From Candidatus Omnitrophota bacterium (GTDB taxonomy: Bacteria > Omnitrophota > Omnitrophia > Omnitrophales > Aquincolibacteriaceae), in the NCBI GenBank assembly GCA_903884815.1, contig CAISGE010000030.1, positions 1 to 55,910 on the forward strand: a stretch of 55,910 bases of DNA, read 5' to 3'. The translations under genes were made by a program, and so were the position numbers. Each line of letters begins with the position of its first letter. Within the stretch, counting starts at the first letter, position 1. The notes under the pieces are model-generated. The model worked only from the letters and a program-made list of their open reading frames with translations, was not told where the DNA came from and searched no databases. Shown here in pieces: positions 6,840 to 16,184 of the stretch.

Positions 6840-9113
6840 ATGGTTGAAAAAAAAGAAGATGCCGCTGAGAAAAAAGAGAAAGTCAAAAAGGCGCCTAAAG
6901 TACCCGCCGAGAAAAAGACGACGGCCAAGAAAACCGTTGAAAAAGTTGTCAAAGTAAAAGCGGCCAAAGAGATCAAAGAAAAAAAGCCTTCCGCAAAAGC
7001 CGCTTCTAAAGCAAAGCAACCTCTCGAAGTCGGGATCGTTCCTGAAGCCATCACTCCCAAAGTTCCTGTTTCCCCTGAATTGAAAAAGCCCGAACTTAAG
7101 GCGGCAGAAGCGGTTCCTCCTCAGGCGGTTCTCGCAGCGTCCGTCAAAAAAGAAGAGCCGAGACCTGTTTCTGTGGCCGAGAAGAAGCCCGAGCCGAAGC
7201 CGGCGGAGATGAAGGCTCCGGAAGCGCCTAAAGCCAAATCTGCGCCCATGGTGGAGCCGCCGAAGCCAAAGATTGAAGCTCCCGCGCCGCAGCCGGTCAA
7301 AGTCGTGATTCCCGAACCTCCCAAAGCGGTGGTTCCTACTCCTCCCGTGAAACCGTCGGTGGAGTTGCGTTTTCCGATCACGGTCGGCGATCTGGCGCAA
7401 AAGATGAACCGGAGGATCCCGGAAGTCATCAAGGCACTTATGGGGATCGGTATTTTCGCGAATGTGAATCAACTCTTAAATGAAGAGATCGTTTTCGCGG
7501 CGGGAGAAGTCCTCGGGATTGAGATCCGGAAAAAGGCCGACGAAGCCAAGGCGATCATCGAAAGCGGGGGCGTGGAAGATCAAGATGCCACCAAGATGAA
7601 GTCGCGGCCGCCGGTCGTGACCATGATGGGGCATGTGGACCACGGCAAAACTTCGCTTCTGGACGCGATCCGGAACACGAGTGTGGCTTCCAAGGAAAAA
7701 GGTTTTATCACCCAGCATATTGGTGCCTACGGTGTGGATATTCCGGGCAAGGGACATGTGACTTTTCTGGATACCCCGGGCCATGAGGCTTTTACGGCGA
7801 TGCGCGCCCGCGGAGCGAATGTGACCGATGTGGTGGTGCTCGTGGTCGCGGCCGATGATGGCGTGATGCCGCAAACGATCGAAGCCATTGACCATGCGCG
7901 CGAAGCCGGTTGTCCGATCGTGGTGGCCATGAACAAGACCGATCTCCCGAATGCGAATCCTGCGAAGGTGCTGGGCGAACTTCAAAAGATCGGACTGGTG
8001 CCTGAAGAGTGGGGCGGCAAAACGATCGTGGTGAAAGTTTCCGCGAAGACCGGCAAGGGGATCGAGGATCTTTTGGGCATGTTGCTTCTCGAGGCCGAGG
8101 TGTTGGAGCTGAAGGCGAATCCGGATCGGCTGGCGATGGGCGTTGTAATCGAAAGTCATATTTCCAAGGGCAGCGGTCCCGTGGCAAGCGTGATCGTTCA
8201 AAAAGGGACGCTCAAGCTCGGCGATGTTGTGGTGGCTGGGCAGTACACCGGACGTGTTCGTGCGATGAAAAATGACCGCGCCAAAACGGTGAAAGAGGCC
8301 GGCCCCGCATATGCGGTGGAGATCAGCGGTTTGAACGGCGTTCCCGATGCCGGAGAAACGGTTTATGCCGTCGAGGATGAAAAGACCGCCAAGAAGATCA
8401 CGGAGCAAAAGATCCTGGAGCTTCGTGAGAGGCAGATGCGCGGGACCCCGAAACATATGTCGCTCGAGAGTCTTTACAATAAGATCTCGGAAGGTAATTT
8501 CAAGGAACTCAAGATCATTCTCAAGGCGGACGTGCAAGGCTCGATCGAAGCGCTCACGCAGTCACTGGATAAGATCAGCTCTGAAAAATGCAGGCTTCAG
8601 GTGATCCACGGGATCGTGGGCGGCATCAATGAGTCCGACGTCATGCTCGCCGCCGCATCGGACGCGATCATCATCGGTTTTCACGTGAAGGCCGATCCGA
8701 AGGCGACGATTCTTGCGGAAAAAGAGGGCGTGGACATCCATTTTTACAGCATTATTTATGATGCGGTTGAGAAGATCCGCAAGGCGATGGAAGGCATTCT
8801 CGAGCCGGACCTCAAAGAAGTGGTTGAAGGTAAGACCAAGGTTCGCCAGATCTTCAAGTCCTCCCGAGTCGGCAATATCGGTGGCGCGATCGTCGTCAAG
8901 GGACGCATCTCGCGTCAGCATCATGTGAGGCTCGTGCGCGACAATGTCGTCATCTTCGACGGGAAGCTTTCCTCCCTCAAGCGCTTTAAAGATGACGTCA
9001 AGGAAGTCGCCGAAGGATATGAATGCGGCGTGGCTCTGGAAGGCTTCAATGACCTTCGCGAGAACGACGTGCTGGAGTCTTACCGCATCGATAAGACGGC
9101 CGCGAAATTATAA
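6840..9113 (+). CDS. infB: Translation initiation factor IF-2
   Basis: IF-2 is the GTPase that places initiator tRNA on the 30S subunit and promotes subunit joining. From ATG 6840 the protein has 757 residues. A Lys/Ala/Pro-rich low-complexity region (about 1-175) is followed by an IF2_N domain ([13 protein letters not shown]), then the G domain with GHVDHGKT (about 263-270), DTPGHEAF and NKTD, then domains II-IV. I chose ATG 6840 because AAGGG is eight bases upstream; ATG 6807, inside nusA, is the alternative. It is cotranscribed with nusA and ends at a strong terminator. Confidence 0.97.
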   Translation: MVEKKEDAAEKKEKVKKAPKVPAEKKTTAKKTVEKVVKVKAAKEIKEKKPSAKAASKAKQPLEVGIVPEAITPKVPVSPELKKPELKAAEAVPPQAVLAASVKKEEPRPVSVAEKKPEPKPAEMKAPEAPKAKSAPMVEPPKPKIEAPAPQPVKVVIPEPPKAVVPTPPVKPSVELRFPITVGDLAQKMNRRIPEVIKALMGIGIFANVNQLLNEEIVFAAGEVLGIEIRKKADEAKAIIESGGVEDQDATKMKSRPPVVTMMGHVDHGKTSLLDAIRNTSVASKEKGFITQHIGAYGVDIPGKGHVTFLDTPGHEAFTAMRARGANVTDVVVLVVAADDGVMPQTIEAIDHAREAGCPIVVAMNKTDLPNANPAKVLGELQKIGLVPEEWGGKTIVVKVSAKTGKGIEDLLGMLLLEAEVLELKANPDRLAMGVVIESHISKGSGPVASVIVQKGTLKLGDVVVAGQYTGRVRAMKNDRAKTVKEAGPAYAVEISGLNGVPDAGETVYAVEDEKTAKKITEQKILELRERQMRGTPKHMSLESLYNKISEGNFKELKIILKADVQGSIEALTQSLDKISSEKCRLQVIHGIVGGINESDVMLAAASDAIIIGFHVKADPKATILAEKEGVDIHFYSIIYDAVEKIRKAMEGILEPDLKEVVEGKTKVRQIFKSSRVGNIGGAIVVKGRISRQHHVRLVRDNVVIFDGKLSSLKRFKDDVKEVAEGYECGVALEGFNDLRENDVLESYRIDKTAAKL

Positions 9114-9121
9114 TATCACGG

Positions 9122-9181
9122 AGGCGTTACTGATGGAGAAAGCCGGGAGATTATTCTGGCGCTTTCAGTAACGCCTTTTTA
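9122..9181 (+). terminator. Intrinsic terminator after infB
   Basis: AGGCGTTACTGA (9122-9133) pairs with TCAGTAACGCCT (9165-9176) as a perfect 12-bp outer stem. A smaller inner stem (GAAAGC with GCGCTTTC) sits in the loop. A T-run follows at 9176-9181. Confidence 0.88.
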
Positions 9182-9224
9182 ATTCCATCCTTGGCCTTGA
9201 TTTTCTAACGGGCGACAGGGATGA

Positions 9225-9266
9225 TCCCAATTTCCTCTTGTCGGAGGAAATTGATAAGAGTTGGGA
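9225..9266 (+). promoter_or_regulatory. Structured leader just upstream of rbfA
   Basis: AATTTCCTC (9229-9237) pairs with GAGGAAATT (9244-9252). The flanking TCCC (9225-9228) and GGGA (9263-9266) could close an outer stem, placing AGGAGG (9269-9274) right at the base of the structure. It may influence rbfA translation, but no known riboswitch class was recognised. Confidence 0.45.
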
Positions 9267-9280
9267 CCAGGAGGTTACTT

Positions 9281-9700
9281 ATGCAGGGAAAACGAACCGA
9301 CCGCGTGGCATCGCTGCTTCAAATGGAGCTGAGCAGTCTAATTTTGGAAAGGGTCAAAGACCCGCGCCTGGGTTTTGTGACGGTGATGAACGTGAAGATC
9401 ACGGCGGATCTCAAGTCCGCGGTGGTATTCGTGAGCATCATGGGAGATCAAAAGAAAAAAGATGAGTCGCTGCAAGTCCTGAAGCGGGCGGCCGGATTTC
9501 TCCAGCACGAGGTGGGCCTGGCGATCAAAATGCGCTTCACGCCCAAGCTCCAGTTCGAGCTCGATGATTCTCTCGACAAGGATTTTGAGATCGGTCAGGT
9601 CATCCGCAAGATCGAGGAAAAGGACAAGCCCCATCCTCTCTCTGAAGATTTAAAGGATGATGCGGCAAGCCCAGAGATTCAGAGCGAAGATGACTCCTGA
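9281..9700 (+). CDS. rbfA: Ribosome-binding factor A
   Basis: RbfA is a 30S maturation factor that acts on the 16S rRNA 5' helix and matters in the cold. The protein has 139 residues with a single KH-like domain. Family features are VASLLQMELSSLILERVKDPRLGFVTV near the start and LQHEVGLAIKMRFTPKLQFELDDSLD. The tail after residue 115 is acidic. AGGAGG lies seven bases before ATG 9281, which fixes the start. The truB start overlaps its 3' end. Confidence 0.95.
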   Translation: MQGKRTDRVASLLQMELSSLILERVKDPRLGFVTVMNVKITADLKSAVVFVSIMGDQKKKDESLQVLKRAAGFLQHEVGLAIKMRFTPKLQFELDDSLDKDFEIGQVIRKIEEKDKPHPLSEDLKDDAASPEIQSEDDS

Positions 9701-10502
9701 AGAAATAATCCCAAGCGCGACCCCCGCGCGGTCCTTTGCCCCCTCGCGACCAGCTTCCAGTTTGAATGTGGGACTTTTGGACGGTGTGCTGTTGGTTGAT
9801 AAACCCGAGAACTGGACCTCCCACGATGTGGTCGCTTTTGTCAGGCGTCGCTTCGGGATCAAAAAGGTCGGGCACGCGGGGACGCTCGATCCTCTTGCCA
9901 CCGGCCTCCTGGTGCTTCTTCTCGGGCGGGGAACCAAAAGTTCGATGGAGCTCAGCGGTTGCGACAAGGAATATTTCGGCGCCATGGAGCTTGGCGTGCA
10001 AACCGATTCGCATGATCGCCATGGCAAGGTGACCGCCGAAGCGCCCTGGGAACACATCACGCTTGAAATGTTGCGCGCCAAAGCCGCCGCGGAATTTACC
10101 GGACCCATTGTTCAGGTGCCGCCGATGGTCTCGGCCCTCAAGCATGAAGGCCAGCGACTTTACAAACTCGCGCGCCAGGGCAAGATCGTGGAGCGGGACG
10201 GCCGGCCGGTTACGGTGCGTGAATTCCGGCTCGAGAAAAAAGACGGAAAGTTCGTGGAATTCTTCTCGTATGTTTCCAAGGGGACTTATGTGCGGACACT
10301 CGTGAATGATCTCGGCGAGTCCCTGGGGTGTTACGCGACCCTCGCGCGTCTGCGTCGTCTCCGGAGCGGGGATTTCAGGATCGAGAACAGTGTGACGATC
10401 GAAGACCTGAAAACTTTTACCCCAGCCCAGCTTCGTGAAAAAGTCCTTCCTTTGAGCGTGATTAAATCCCATGCAGATCATTCCGGATCTTCAAAAATAT
10501 AA
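9690..10502 (+). CDS. truB: tRNA pseudouridine-55 synthase
   Basis: TruB makes pseudouridine 55 in the T loop of tRNAs. The protein has 270 residues. The catalytic aspartate is D67 in GHAGTLDPLATG, preceded by LVDKPENWTSHD. About 28 extra residues of low complexity precede the conserved GLLDGVLLVDKP. The start overlaps the rbfA end by 11 bases, and ribF starts inside its last 32 bases. The order rbfA-truB-ribF is common in bacteria. Confidence 0.96.
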   Translation: MTPEEIIPSATPARSFAPSRPASSLNVGLLDGVLLVDKPENWTSHDVVAFVRRRFGIKKVGHAGTLDPLATGLLVLLLGRGTKSSMELSGCDKEYFGAMELGVQTDSHDRHGKVTAEAPWEHITLEMLRAKAAAEFTGPIVQVPPMVSALKHEGQRLYKLARQGKIVERDGRPVTVREFRLEKKDGKFVEFFSYVSKGTYVRTLVNDLGESLGCYATLARLRRLRSGDFRIENSVTIEDLKTFTPAQLREKVLPLSVIKSHADHSGSSKI

Positions 10503-11511
10503 GGCCCGTTCGTCCCGGCCCATTATTCTCGCGCTCGGGAATTTCGACGGATTTCATCTGGGCCATCAGAAGCTCCTGCAGTATGTCGCAGACCAGGCCC
10601 GGCGCCGCGGTGCCCTTTCCGCCGTCCTAACCTTTCCGCAGCACCCCCACAGCATTCTTCATCCCGACCGAAAGCCTATGATGCTGATGAGCGTCGAACA
10701 GAAACTTTTTTATCTGGCCCAAGCCGGAATGGATCTTTGTTTTCTTCCGGCCTTCACGCGGGCATTCTCGCAAATGACGCCCCAGGATTTTGTGGAGAAG
10801 TTCCTCGTCAAAAAACTTCATGTGCTCGAGGTTTGTATGGGATACGATGCCCATTTTGGCCGCGGAAGAAAAGGGGATACTGTCTTAATGGACAAGCTCG
10901 CGAAAAAACACGGATTCCTTTTCAGGCAAATGAAGCCCGTGATGAGTGGTGGCAAGGCCGTTTCAAGTACCCGGGTCCGTGAACTTCTGATAAAGGGGGA
11001 GGTCGAAAAAGCCGGGAAATGTCTCGGCCGGCCTTTTAGTGTGTTCGGCAAGGTGGTCCACGGGAAAGGTCATGGCGCGCGCCTCGGTTTTCCGACAGCG
11101 AACCTCGAGGTTCAGTCCGAGGTCCTGTTGCCATTGGGCGTTTATGTGGCAGCCGCGAGGTTTTTATCTCGCGGGGCGCGTGGAACGGGCAACGGGCAAC
11201 GAAACAGCCTTGAGTTGCTACGTTTGCCGTTTGCCGTTTGCCGTTCCCCGGGTCCATGGCTTCCCGGCACTATGAATTTCGGGAAAAGGCCGACCTATCC
11301 CAAAAAAGAAACGCCGCGGCCGATCCTAGAACTGCATCTTCTGGATTTTAAGGGGCAGGTCTATGGGGCAATGATGGAAGTCGCCCTTCACCACTTTGTC
11401 CGTCCCGAGCAAAAATTCCCCTCGGAGGTCGCTTTGCGGGCACGGATCTCCCAGGACGTAAAAACAGCTCGCTCATACCACGACCTTATTGGATTTAAAG
11501 GAAAAGATTGA
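10471..11511 (+). CDS. ribF: Bifunctional riboflavin kinase/FAD synthetase with in-frame repeat insertion
   Basis: RibF makes FMN and then FAD from riboflavin. The protein has 346 residues. The N-terminal FAD synthetase has GNFDGFHLGH (23-32) and SSTRVRELL. The C-terminal flavokinase domain has GARLGFPTANL (202-212), GTMNFGKRPT and LELHLLDF. Residues about 238-259, between the GVYVAAARF strand and GTMNFGKRPT, are encoded by a heptad-repeat palindrome (11182-11247). Homologs as I remember them have a short turn at this place. The rest of the domain remains in frame, so the enzyme may tolerate the loop. The start overlaps truB. Confidence 0.95.
   Translation: MQIIPDLQKYKARSSRPIILALGNFDGFHLGHQKLLQYVADQARRRGALSAVLTFPQHPHSILHPDRKPMMLMSVEQKLFYLAQAGMDLCFLPAFTRAFSQMTPQDFVEKFLVKKLHVLEVCMGYDAHFGRGRKGDTVLMDKLAKKHGFLFRQMKPVMSGGKAVSSTRVRELLIKGEVEKAGKCLGRPFSVFGKVVHGKGHGARLGFPTANLEVQSEVLLPLGVYVAAARFLSRGARGTGNGQRNSLELLRLPFAVCRSPGPWLPGTMNFGKRPTYPKKETPRPILELHLLDFKGQVYGAMMEVALHHFVRPEQKFPSEVALRARISQDVKTARSYHDLIGFKGKD
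11182..11247. repeat. Heptad-arm inverted repeat, CAAC subtype, inside ribF
   Basis: The left arm carries GGGCAAC units at 7-base steps. The right arm read on the other strand carries GGCAAAC three times at 7-base steps, and both arms end in GGAACGG/CCGTTCC. The element is 66 bp, a multiple of three, and inserts 22 codons without a stop. Confidence 0.75.
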
Positions 11512-11512
11512 T

Positions 11513-12061
11513 ATGCCTGATAAAAAGACATTGCGGATGATTTTTCGGGAGACGCATTTCTGGAAATTTGTTGCATGGTGCTTTGGCCCCGTCGTGGTGC
11601 CGCTCGTAAACTTAGCAGCTATGCTCTGGATCGGTTTAGCTCTGAACCTCATGATTTCCTTTAGTGTCCCCAAAGGTAGCGATTTGTCTTTTTCCAAGCT
11701 ATGGTCCGTCAGCCGTATCTCTGAGGCATTCCTCATGGCCTTGCTGCCCGTTTTCCTCTTTTATCTGCTGACCGTTTGTTATCGTCTTTATCTCCGGGCC
11801 TCGGCGTGGCTGATGAAGGGGTTGATCGTTTATGGTTTTTGGATTATTGAAATTTTTTCAGTGGGGTACTTCGTATTGCTAGCGATAGGAGGCACTTCGA
11901 TGGCGTCCGCCGAGGGCGTGGCTTCACGCGGGGCTCTCTACGGGGGAGCTGTATTCTACTCGATTCTTCCGATAGTCTGGAGCCAGCTCTTCGTGATCCC
12001 TTGGGTTTGTTTTTCCATTTGGATCATGAAAAGAGGGGAGAAAAAAGAGACGGATGTTTAA
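11513..12061 (+). CDS. Unknown membrane protein with about four transmembrane segments
   Basis: I do not recognise a family. The 182-residue protein has hydrophobic segments near residues 23-50, 70-92, 100-130 and 145-172, with a positively charged tail (IMKRGEKKETDV). I chose ATG 11513, right after the ribF stop, with GGAAAAG upstream; an in-frame ATG inside ribF is the alternative. It overlaps the next gene by eight bases and forms a three-gene unit with it and the following gene. Confidence 0.7.
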   Translation: MPDKKTLRMIFRETHFWKFVAWCFGPVVVPLVNLAAMLWIGLALNLMISFSVPKGSDLSFSKLWSVSRISEAFLMALLPVFLFYLLTVCYRLYLRASAWLMKGLIVYGFWIIEIFSVGYFVLLAIGGTSMASAEGVASRGALYGGAVFYSILPIVWSQLFVIPWVCFSIWIMKRGEKKETDV

Positions 12062-13181
12062 AAAAATCCTTAAGATTGCGACTTGCGGGCTTTCAATTCT
12101 AATCGTTGTATCTTCGTTTGCGCGACTTCCCGAAAAGGATAGCAAGGACAAGGATGCCCTCCTGCGGCGCAATTATCTTTTGAGCGCGCTGGATGCCCGG
12201 AAAACCTTCTTTCGCAGCGAGGATATTCAATTCGCGGGCGAGTGGACACTTGTCACCTATTCGATGGCCACCTTCGCGCTGACGAACCTCTGCATGAAGC
12301 ACCCCGAACTTGTGGAAGAGTCCGCAAAGGCCATTGCCTCATGGATCGAGATCTGTCTGGGACCCGACGTCAGGCGGTTCGATGAAAGGGAGTGGCATGA
12401 GAATCCTTTGGATGCGGTCGTGCTGCGCGGGGACGAGGGGCATATTGGCTACTACGGTCACGTCAATCTCATGCTGGGCTGTTACGCGTTGCTGGTACGG
12501 GATAGCCGCTTCAGAGAGTTGCACGAGCAAATGAGCGAAGCGATCGCGCGCCGCATGCGACGGTACCCGCACCGGCATGTGGAAACGTATCCGGGTCAAA
12601 ATTATCCTCCGGACAACACGGTGTCGGTAGCTTCCTTGAGCATCGCGGGGAAGGTGCTCGGAGAGTCTTACTCCGGACTTATTCAGGAATGGATCACGAA
12701 AACAAAGAAGCTGGCCCAAACCTCTTCGGGATTGGTGCCGTTCAGGATCGATACGTTCACCGGGAAACCGGTTCAGTTTGCCCGCGGCTCCAATAACGGG
12801 TGGAATTCTTTTTTCCTTCCGTTGATCGATCCGGTTTTTGCCCGCGAGCAGTTCTTTTTGTTGAAAAAGCTTTACGGAAAAGAAGCCCTTGGATTTGGAG
12901 TTGTGAAGGAATTTCCCTCCGGCCACTGGTTTACCATGGATTGTGATACGGGGCCTGTGATCTTCGGGCTCGGCGCGACCGCAAGCGCTTTCTCGATCGC
13001 CGGGGCCGAACGTTTCGGCGATGATGTTTTTCGAACCCAGTTGCTGAGATCTTTCGAACTTCTGGCGACGACGATCACGCAGGGTTCCCGGCGAAGATAT
13101 GCCGTGACCCCGGTGCTTGGTGACGCGATCCTGCTCGCGATGAAAACGGCATGCCCCTGGCAGCCTTTGTGGAAAAAATGA
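12054..13181 (+). CDS. Exported or anchored alpha-helical protein, possible alpha/alpha-toroid
   Basis: The 375-residue protein has an N-terminal hydrophobic segment (about 8-22) that may be a signal anchor. The body is helical with motifs GHIGYYGHVNLMLGCYALL, NYPPDNTVSVASLSIA and MDCDTGPVIFGLGATASAF. Asp- and Gly-rich turns between amphipathic helices suggest a six-hairpin (linalool dehydratase/isomerase-like or glycosidase-like) barrel; this is a weak, unverified guess. It overlaps both neighbours (8 and 4 bases), so all three are probably translated together. Confidence 0.65.
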   Translation: MFKKILKIATCGLSILIVVSSFARLPEKDSKDKDALLRRNYLLSALDARKTFFRSEDIQFAGEWTLVTYSMATFALTNLCMKHPELVEESAKAIASWIEICLGPDVRRFDEREWHENPLDAVVLRGDEGHIGYYGHVNLMLGCYALLVRDSRFRELHEQMSEAIARRMRRYPHRHVETYPGQNYPPDNTVSVASLSIAGKVLGESYSGLIQEWITKTKKLAQTSSGLVPFRIDTFTGKPVQFARGSNNGWNSFFLPLIDPVFAREQFFLLKKLYGKEALGFGVVKEFPSGHWFTMDCDTGPVIFGLGATASAFSIAGAERFGDDVFRTQLLRSFELLATTITQGSRRRYAVTPVLGDAILLAMKTACPWQPLWKK

Positions 13182-13444
13182 ATATCCTTGAGCGATTCAA
13201 AAAACTTTCGAAACCCGTCCGGTTCAGTCTCCGGGTCTCCCTTTTTTATTTTGTCCTCCTGCTGATCGTCCATGCCCCTTTCTGGTTTAGCAAGGGCGTT
13301 GACCCCAGCCATCCATTGTCCCTGCTTTTGGCGGGTTTTTTTATCGCGTACCGTCTCTTTTTTGTGATCGTGGTCCCTTGTGTGATCGTTTCATGGCTTT
13401 GGGACAGGGTCGGCCGTATTCGTGGGGTTCGAAAGGATTCTTAG
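13178..13444 (+). CDS. Small two-helix membrane protein
   Basis: The protein has 88 residues, starting at ATG 13178, which overlaps the previous stop as ATGA. It has two hydrophobic segments (about 18-35 and 46-74) and a basic C-terminus (DRVGRIRGVRKDS). No family was recognised. Tight coupling to the two upstream genes suggests a shared envelope function. Confidence 0.65.
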   Translation: MNILERFKKLSKPVRFSLRVSLFYFVLLLIVHAPFWFSKGVDPSHPLSLLLAGFFIAYRLFFVIVVPCVIVSWLWDRVGRIRGVRKDS

Positions 13445-13447
13445 GGC

Positions 13448-13476
13448 TCCTGACGGGTTTGCTGGCCCGCTCAGGA
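13448..13476 (+). terminator. Hairpin at the end of the three-gene membrane operon
   Basis: TCCTGA-CGGG (13448-13457) pairs with CCCG-TCAGGA (13466-13476), with one bulged base. No U-tract follows, so termination is uncertain. Confidence 0.4.
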
Positions 13477-13494
13477 AGGCCATTCAATAAAATC

Positions 13495-13524
13495 TGGACA
13501 AGGAAGGGGATGCTGGAGTATACT
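13495..13524 (+). promoter_or_regulatory. Candidate promoter for rpsO-pnp
   Basis: TGGACA (13495-13500) and TATACT (13519-13524) are separated by 18 bases, and the -10 box lies in a TGGAGTATACTCCA palindrome. It is about 65 bases before rpsO. Confidence 0.55.
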
Positions 13525-13588
13525 CCAACACTTCACAGGATAAAAAAAACGATGTAACTCAAACAAAGACGAGGAGTTAAGACAAAAA

Positions 13589-13858
13589 ATGGCATTAGTC
13601 AAGACGAAGAAAAAAGAAATCATTACCAAATACAAGATCACGAAGACCGATACTGGGTCCGACGAAGTCCAGATCGCCCTCCTGACCGAGCGCATCAATG
13701 GTCTCTCCGAGCATTTTGGAAAAAATGTCAAGGATCACCACTCGCGCTACGGGCTTATCAAGATGGTCAGCCGCCGCAAAAGGCTTCTGAAGCATCTGAA
13801 CAGCGAGTCCCCTGAAAAGTACCAGAAGATCATCGCAGCCCTTGATCTGAGGAAGTAA
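13589..13858 (+). CDS. rpsO: 30S ribosomal protein S15
   Basis: S15 is a primary 16S rRNA-binding protein of the 30S platform. The protein has 89 residues, the usual length. The conserved TGSDEVQIALLTERINGL and HHSRYGLIKMVSRRKRLL are present. GAGG precedes the start. The classic rpsO-pnp pair follows, 66 bases apart. No clear S15-binding autoregulatory pseudoknot was identified by eye. Confidence 0.98.
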   Translation: MALVKTKKKEIITKYKITKTDTGSDEVQIALLTERINGLSEHFGKNVKDHHSRYGLIKMVSRRKRLLKHLNSESPEKYQKIIAALDLRK

Positions 13859-13924
13859 TATCCTCGCTCCGGCCGGTCTTTATCCTTCAGTGTTTCAACC
13901 TCACAATCGAAAGGTGTAGCCACC

Positions 13925-16108
13925 ATGTCAAATATGCAAAAAGTCTCAAGTCAGATCGGGGGACGTGAAGTCTCTCTGGAAACCGGACGCATGGCCAAGC
14001 AGGCCCACGGCGCCGTGATCATTCAATGCGGCGGGACTGTGATCATGGCGGCGGTCGTTGCCGCAGCGGATAAGAAAGAGATCCGTGATTTCTTCCCGCT
14101 TACCGTGGATTATCGCGAGCGCACCTACGCCGCTGGCAAGATTCCGGGGGGCTTTTTCAAGCGTGAAGGGCGTCCTTCCGAGAAGGAGATCCTGACCTCG
14201 CGCCTGATCGACCGTCCGATACGTCCGCTCTTCCCTGAAGATTATCTGAATGAAGTGCAGGTCTCCGTGACGGTGCTTTCCGTCGACGGCGAGAACATGA
14301 CCGAGATCTTCGCGATGAACGCGACTTCGGCGGCGCTCATGATCTCCGACATTCCTTACACGACCCCACTTGGCGCTGCACGCGTCGGGCTCGTGGACGG
14401 GCAATTTATTGTGAACCCCACGCATGAAGAGCTTGAGAAGAGCGCTCTCGATCTTGTGGTTGCCGGAACGCTGGAAAAGATCGTCATGATCGAAGCCGGA
14501 GCCAAAGAGATTTCTGAAGAACAAATGCTCGAGGCACTCAAGGTCGGACACGAAGCCGTCAAGCAGGCCGTGCAGTTGCAGCTCGAACTTGTGAAAAAGG
14601 CCGGCAAGACCAAGCAGGCCGTGAAGCCTTTGGAATTCCCCTCGGGCATGGAAGACAAGATCAAGGCTGCTATCGGCGGTGAGTTCGAGAAACTGTTCTC
14701 CCAGCCGACCAAAGAAGCCCAGGAAGCGTTCCTCAAGAGCCTTTATGAAAAGGCCCTTTCCGTGTGTGATACTAAAGCGGAAGGTTTTTCCGAAGCGCTC
14801 GCGAAGATCGCGTTCGCTCGCATCGAACATGAAAAGATCCGCGACTTTGTGCTTTCGACCGGCAAACGTCCGGACGGACGCGGCGAACGGGATATTCGCA
14901 AGATCACCTGCGAGATCGGCATCCTGCCGAGAACGCACGGTTCTTCGCTTTTCACGCGCGGTCAGACCCAGAGCTTGAGCGTGATGACGCTCGGCACGGG
15001 CGACGACGAACAGAGGGTCGATTCTTTGGAAAAAGAGACCTTCAAGCGTTTCATGCTTCATTATAACTTCCCGCACTACAGCGTGGGCGAGGTCGGGCCG
15101 AACCGTGGAACGGGACGTCGTGAGATCGGTCATGGGGCGCTTGCTTCACGCGCACTCGAACCCATTCTCCCGTCGCAGGAAGATTTTCCGTACACCATCC
15201 GTCTCGTTTCCGAGATCATGGAATCGAACGGGTCAAGCTCCATGGCCACGGTATGCGGCGGCACGCTGGCATTGATGGACGCCGGCGTTCCGATCAAGGC
15301 ACCGGTAGCGGGCATCGCGATCGGGCTTGTGACGGACAAGAATCGCTGGAAGGTTCTGACGGATATCGCCGGGATCGAAGACCATTTGGGTGATATGGAT
15401 TTTAAGGCCGCGGGGACTCGCGAGGGGCTCACGGCGCTTCAAATGGACATGAAGATCGATGGTATCACGGAAGCGCAGCTCAAAGAAGCGTTTGATCAGG
15501 GCAAGCAGGCGCGTTTCAAGATCCTCGATCTTATCGCCGAATGCATCAAAGTACCGAAAGAACTCTCAGAATTCGCGCCGCGCATCACGACCCTCAGGAT
15601 CGACCCTGAAAAGATCGGCATGCTGATCGGCCCCGGAGGCAAAAATATCCGTAAGATCGTTGAAGAGACCGGCGCCAAGATCGACATCGAAGATGACGGT
15701 CGCGTCTTTATCGCTGCGGTGAGTGAAGAATCTTCCGCTGCCGCGATCGCGCGCGTTCAGGCGGTGACCGAAGACGCCGAGATCGGCAAGATCTACGACA
15801 GCACGGTCCAGAAGCTCATGGTGTTCGGCGCGTTCTGTGAAGTGCTGCCGGGCAAGGACGGGCTTTGCCACGTTTCCGAGATCACGGAAGGTTTCGTGAA
15901 AAGCGCCGGGGATTATCTCCGCGTCGGGGACAAGGTCAAGGTCAAGGTCCTGAGCATCGATGAACGGGGCAAGATCAGCCTGAGCATCAAGCAGGCGATG
16001 ACCGAACCTCTTCCGATCCTTCCCGAAGATCAGCGCACGGTTGTGGAAGCCGCTCCGCCGAGACGTGATCGTGATGATCGCGGCGGCCGGGGCCGTCCCC
16101 GTCGTTAA
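13925..16108 (+). CDS. pnp: Polyribonucleotide nucleotidyltransferase (PNPase)
   Basis: PNPase is a phosphorolytic 3'-5' exoribonuclease of the degradosome. The protein has 727 residues: two RNase PH domains separated by an alpha-helical domain, then KH (IGMLIGPGGKNIRKIVEETGAKI) and S1 (FCEVLPGKDGLCHVSEI) domains. The second PH core has DFKAAGTREGLTALQMDMKI and EIMESNGSSSMATVCGG. The tail is Arg/Gly/Asp-rich (PPRRDRDDRGGRGRPRR). AAAGGTG is upstream of the ATG, and an intrinsic terminator follows the stop. Confidence 0.98.
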   Translation: MSNMQKVSSQIGGREVSLETGRMAKQAHGAVIIQCGGTVIMAAVVAAADKKEIRDFFPLTVDYRERTYAAGKIPGGFFKREGRPSEKEILTSRLIDRPIRPLFPEDYLNEVQVSVTVLSVDGENMTEIFAMNATSAALMISDIPYTTPLGAARVGLVDGQFIVNPTHEELEKSALDLVVAGTLEKIVMIEAGAKEISEEQMLEALKVGHEAVKQAVQLQLELVKKAGKTKQAVKPLEFPSGMEDKIKAAIGGEFEKLFSQPTKEAQEAFLKSLYEKALSVCDTKAEGFSEALAKIAFARIEHEKIRDFVLSTGKRPDGRGERDIRKITCEIGILPRTHGSSLFTRGQTQSLSVMTLGTGDDEQRVDSLEKETFKRFMLHYNFPHYSVGEVGPNRGTGRREIGHGALASRALEPILPSQEDFPYTIRLVSEIMESNGSSSMATVCGGTLALMDAGVPIKAPVAGIAIGLVTDKNRWKVLTDIAGIEDHLGDMDFKAAGTREGLTALQMDMKIDGITEAQLKEAFDQGKQARFKILDLIAECIKVPKELSEFAPRITTLRIDPEKIGMLIGPGGKNIRKIVEETGAKIDIEDDGRVFIAAVSEESSAAAIARVQAVTEDAEIGKIYDSTVQKLMVFGAFCEVLPGKDGLCHVSEITEGFVKSAGDYLRVGDKVKVKVLSIDERGKISLSIKQAMTEPLPILPEDQRTVVEAAPPRRDRDDRGGRGRPRR

Positions 16109-16123
16109 GTTCAGTTAACAGAT

Positions 16124-16172
16124 AGGGGACAGTCCCTCAAAGCTTTATGGGGGCTGTCCCCTTTTCTTTTTT
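16124..16172 (+). terminator. Intrinsic terminator after pnp
   Basis: AGGGGACAG (16124-16132) pairs with CTGTCCCCT (16154-16162), and the stem can be lengthened by CCC/GGG inside. TTTCTTTTTT follows. It ends 13 bases before dut. Confidence 0.88.
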
Positions 16173-16184
16173 AAGATTGGATTT

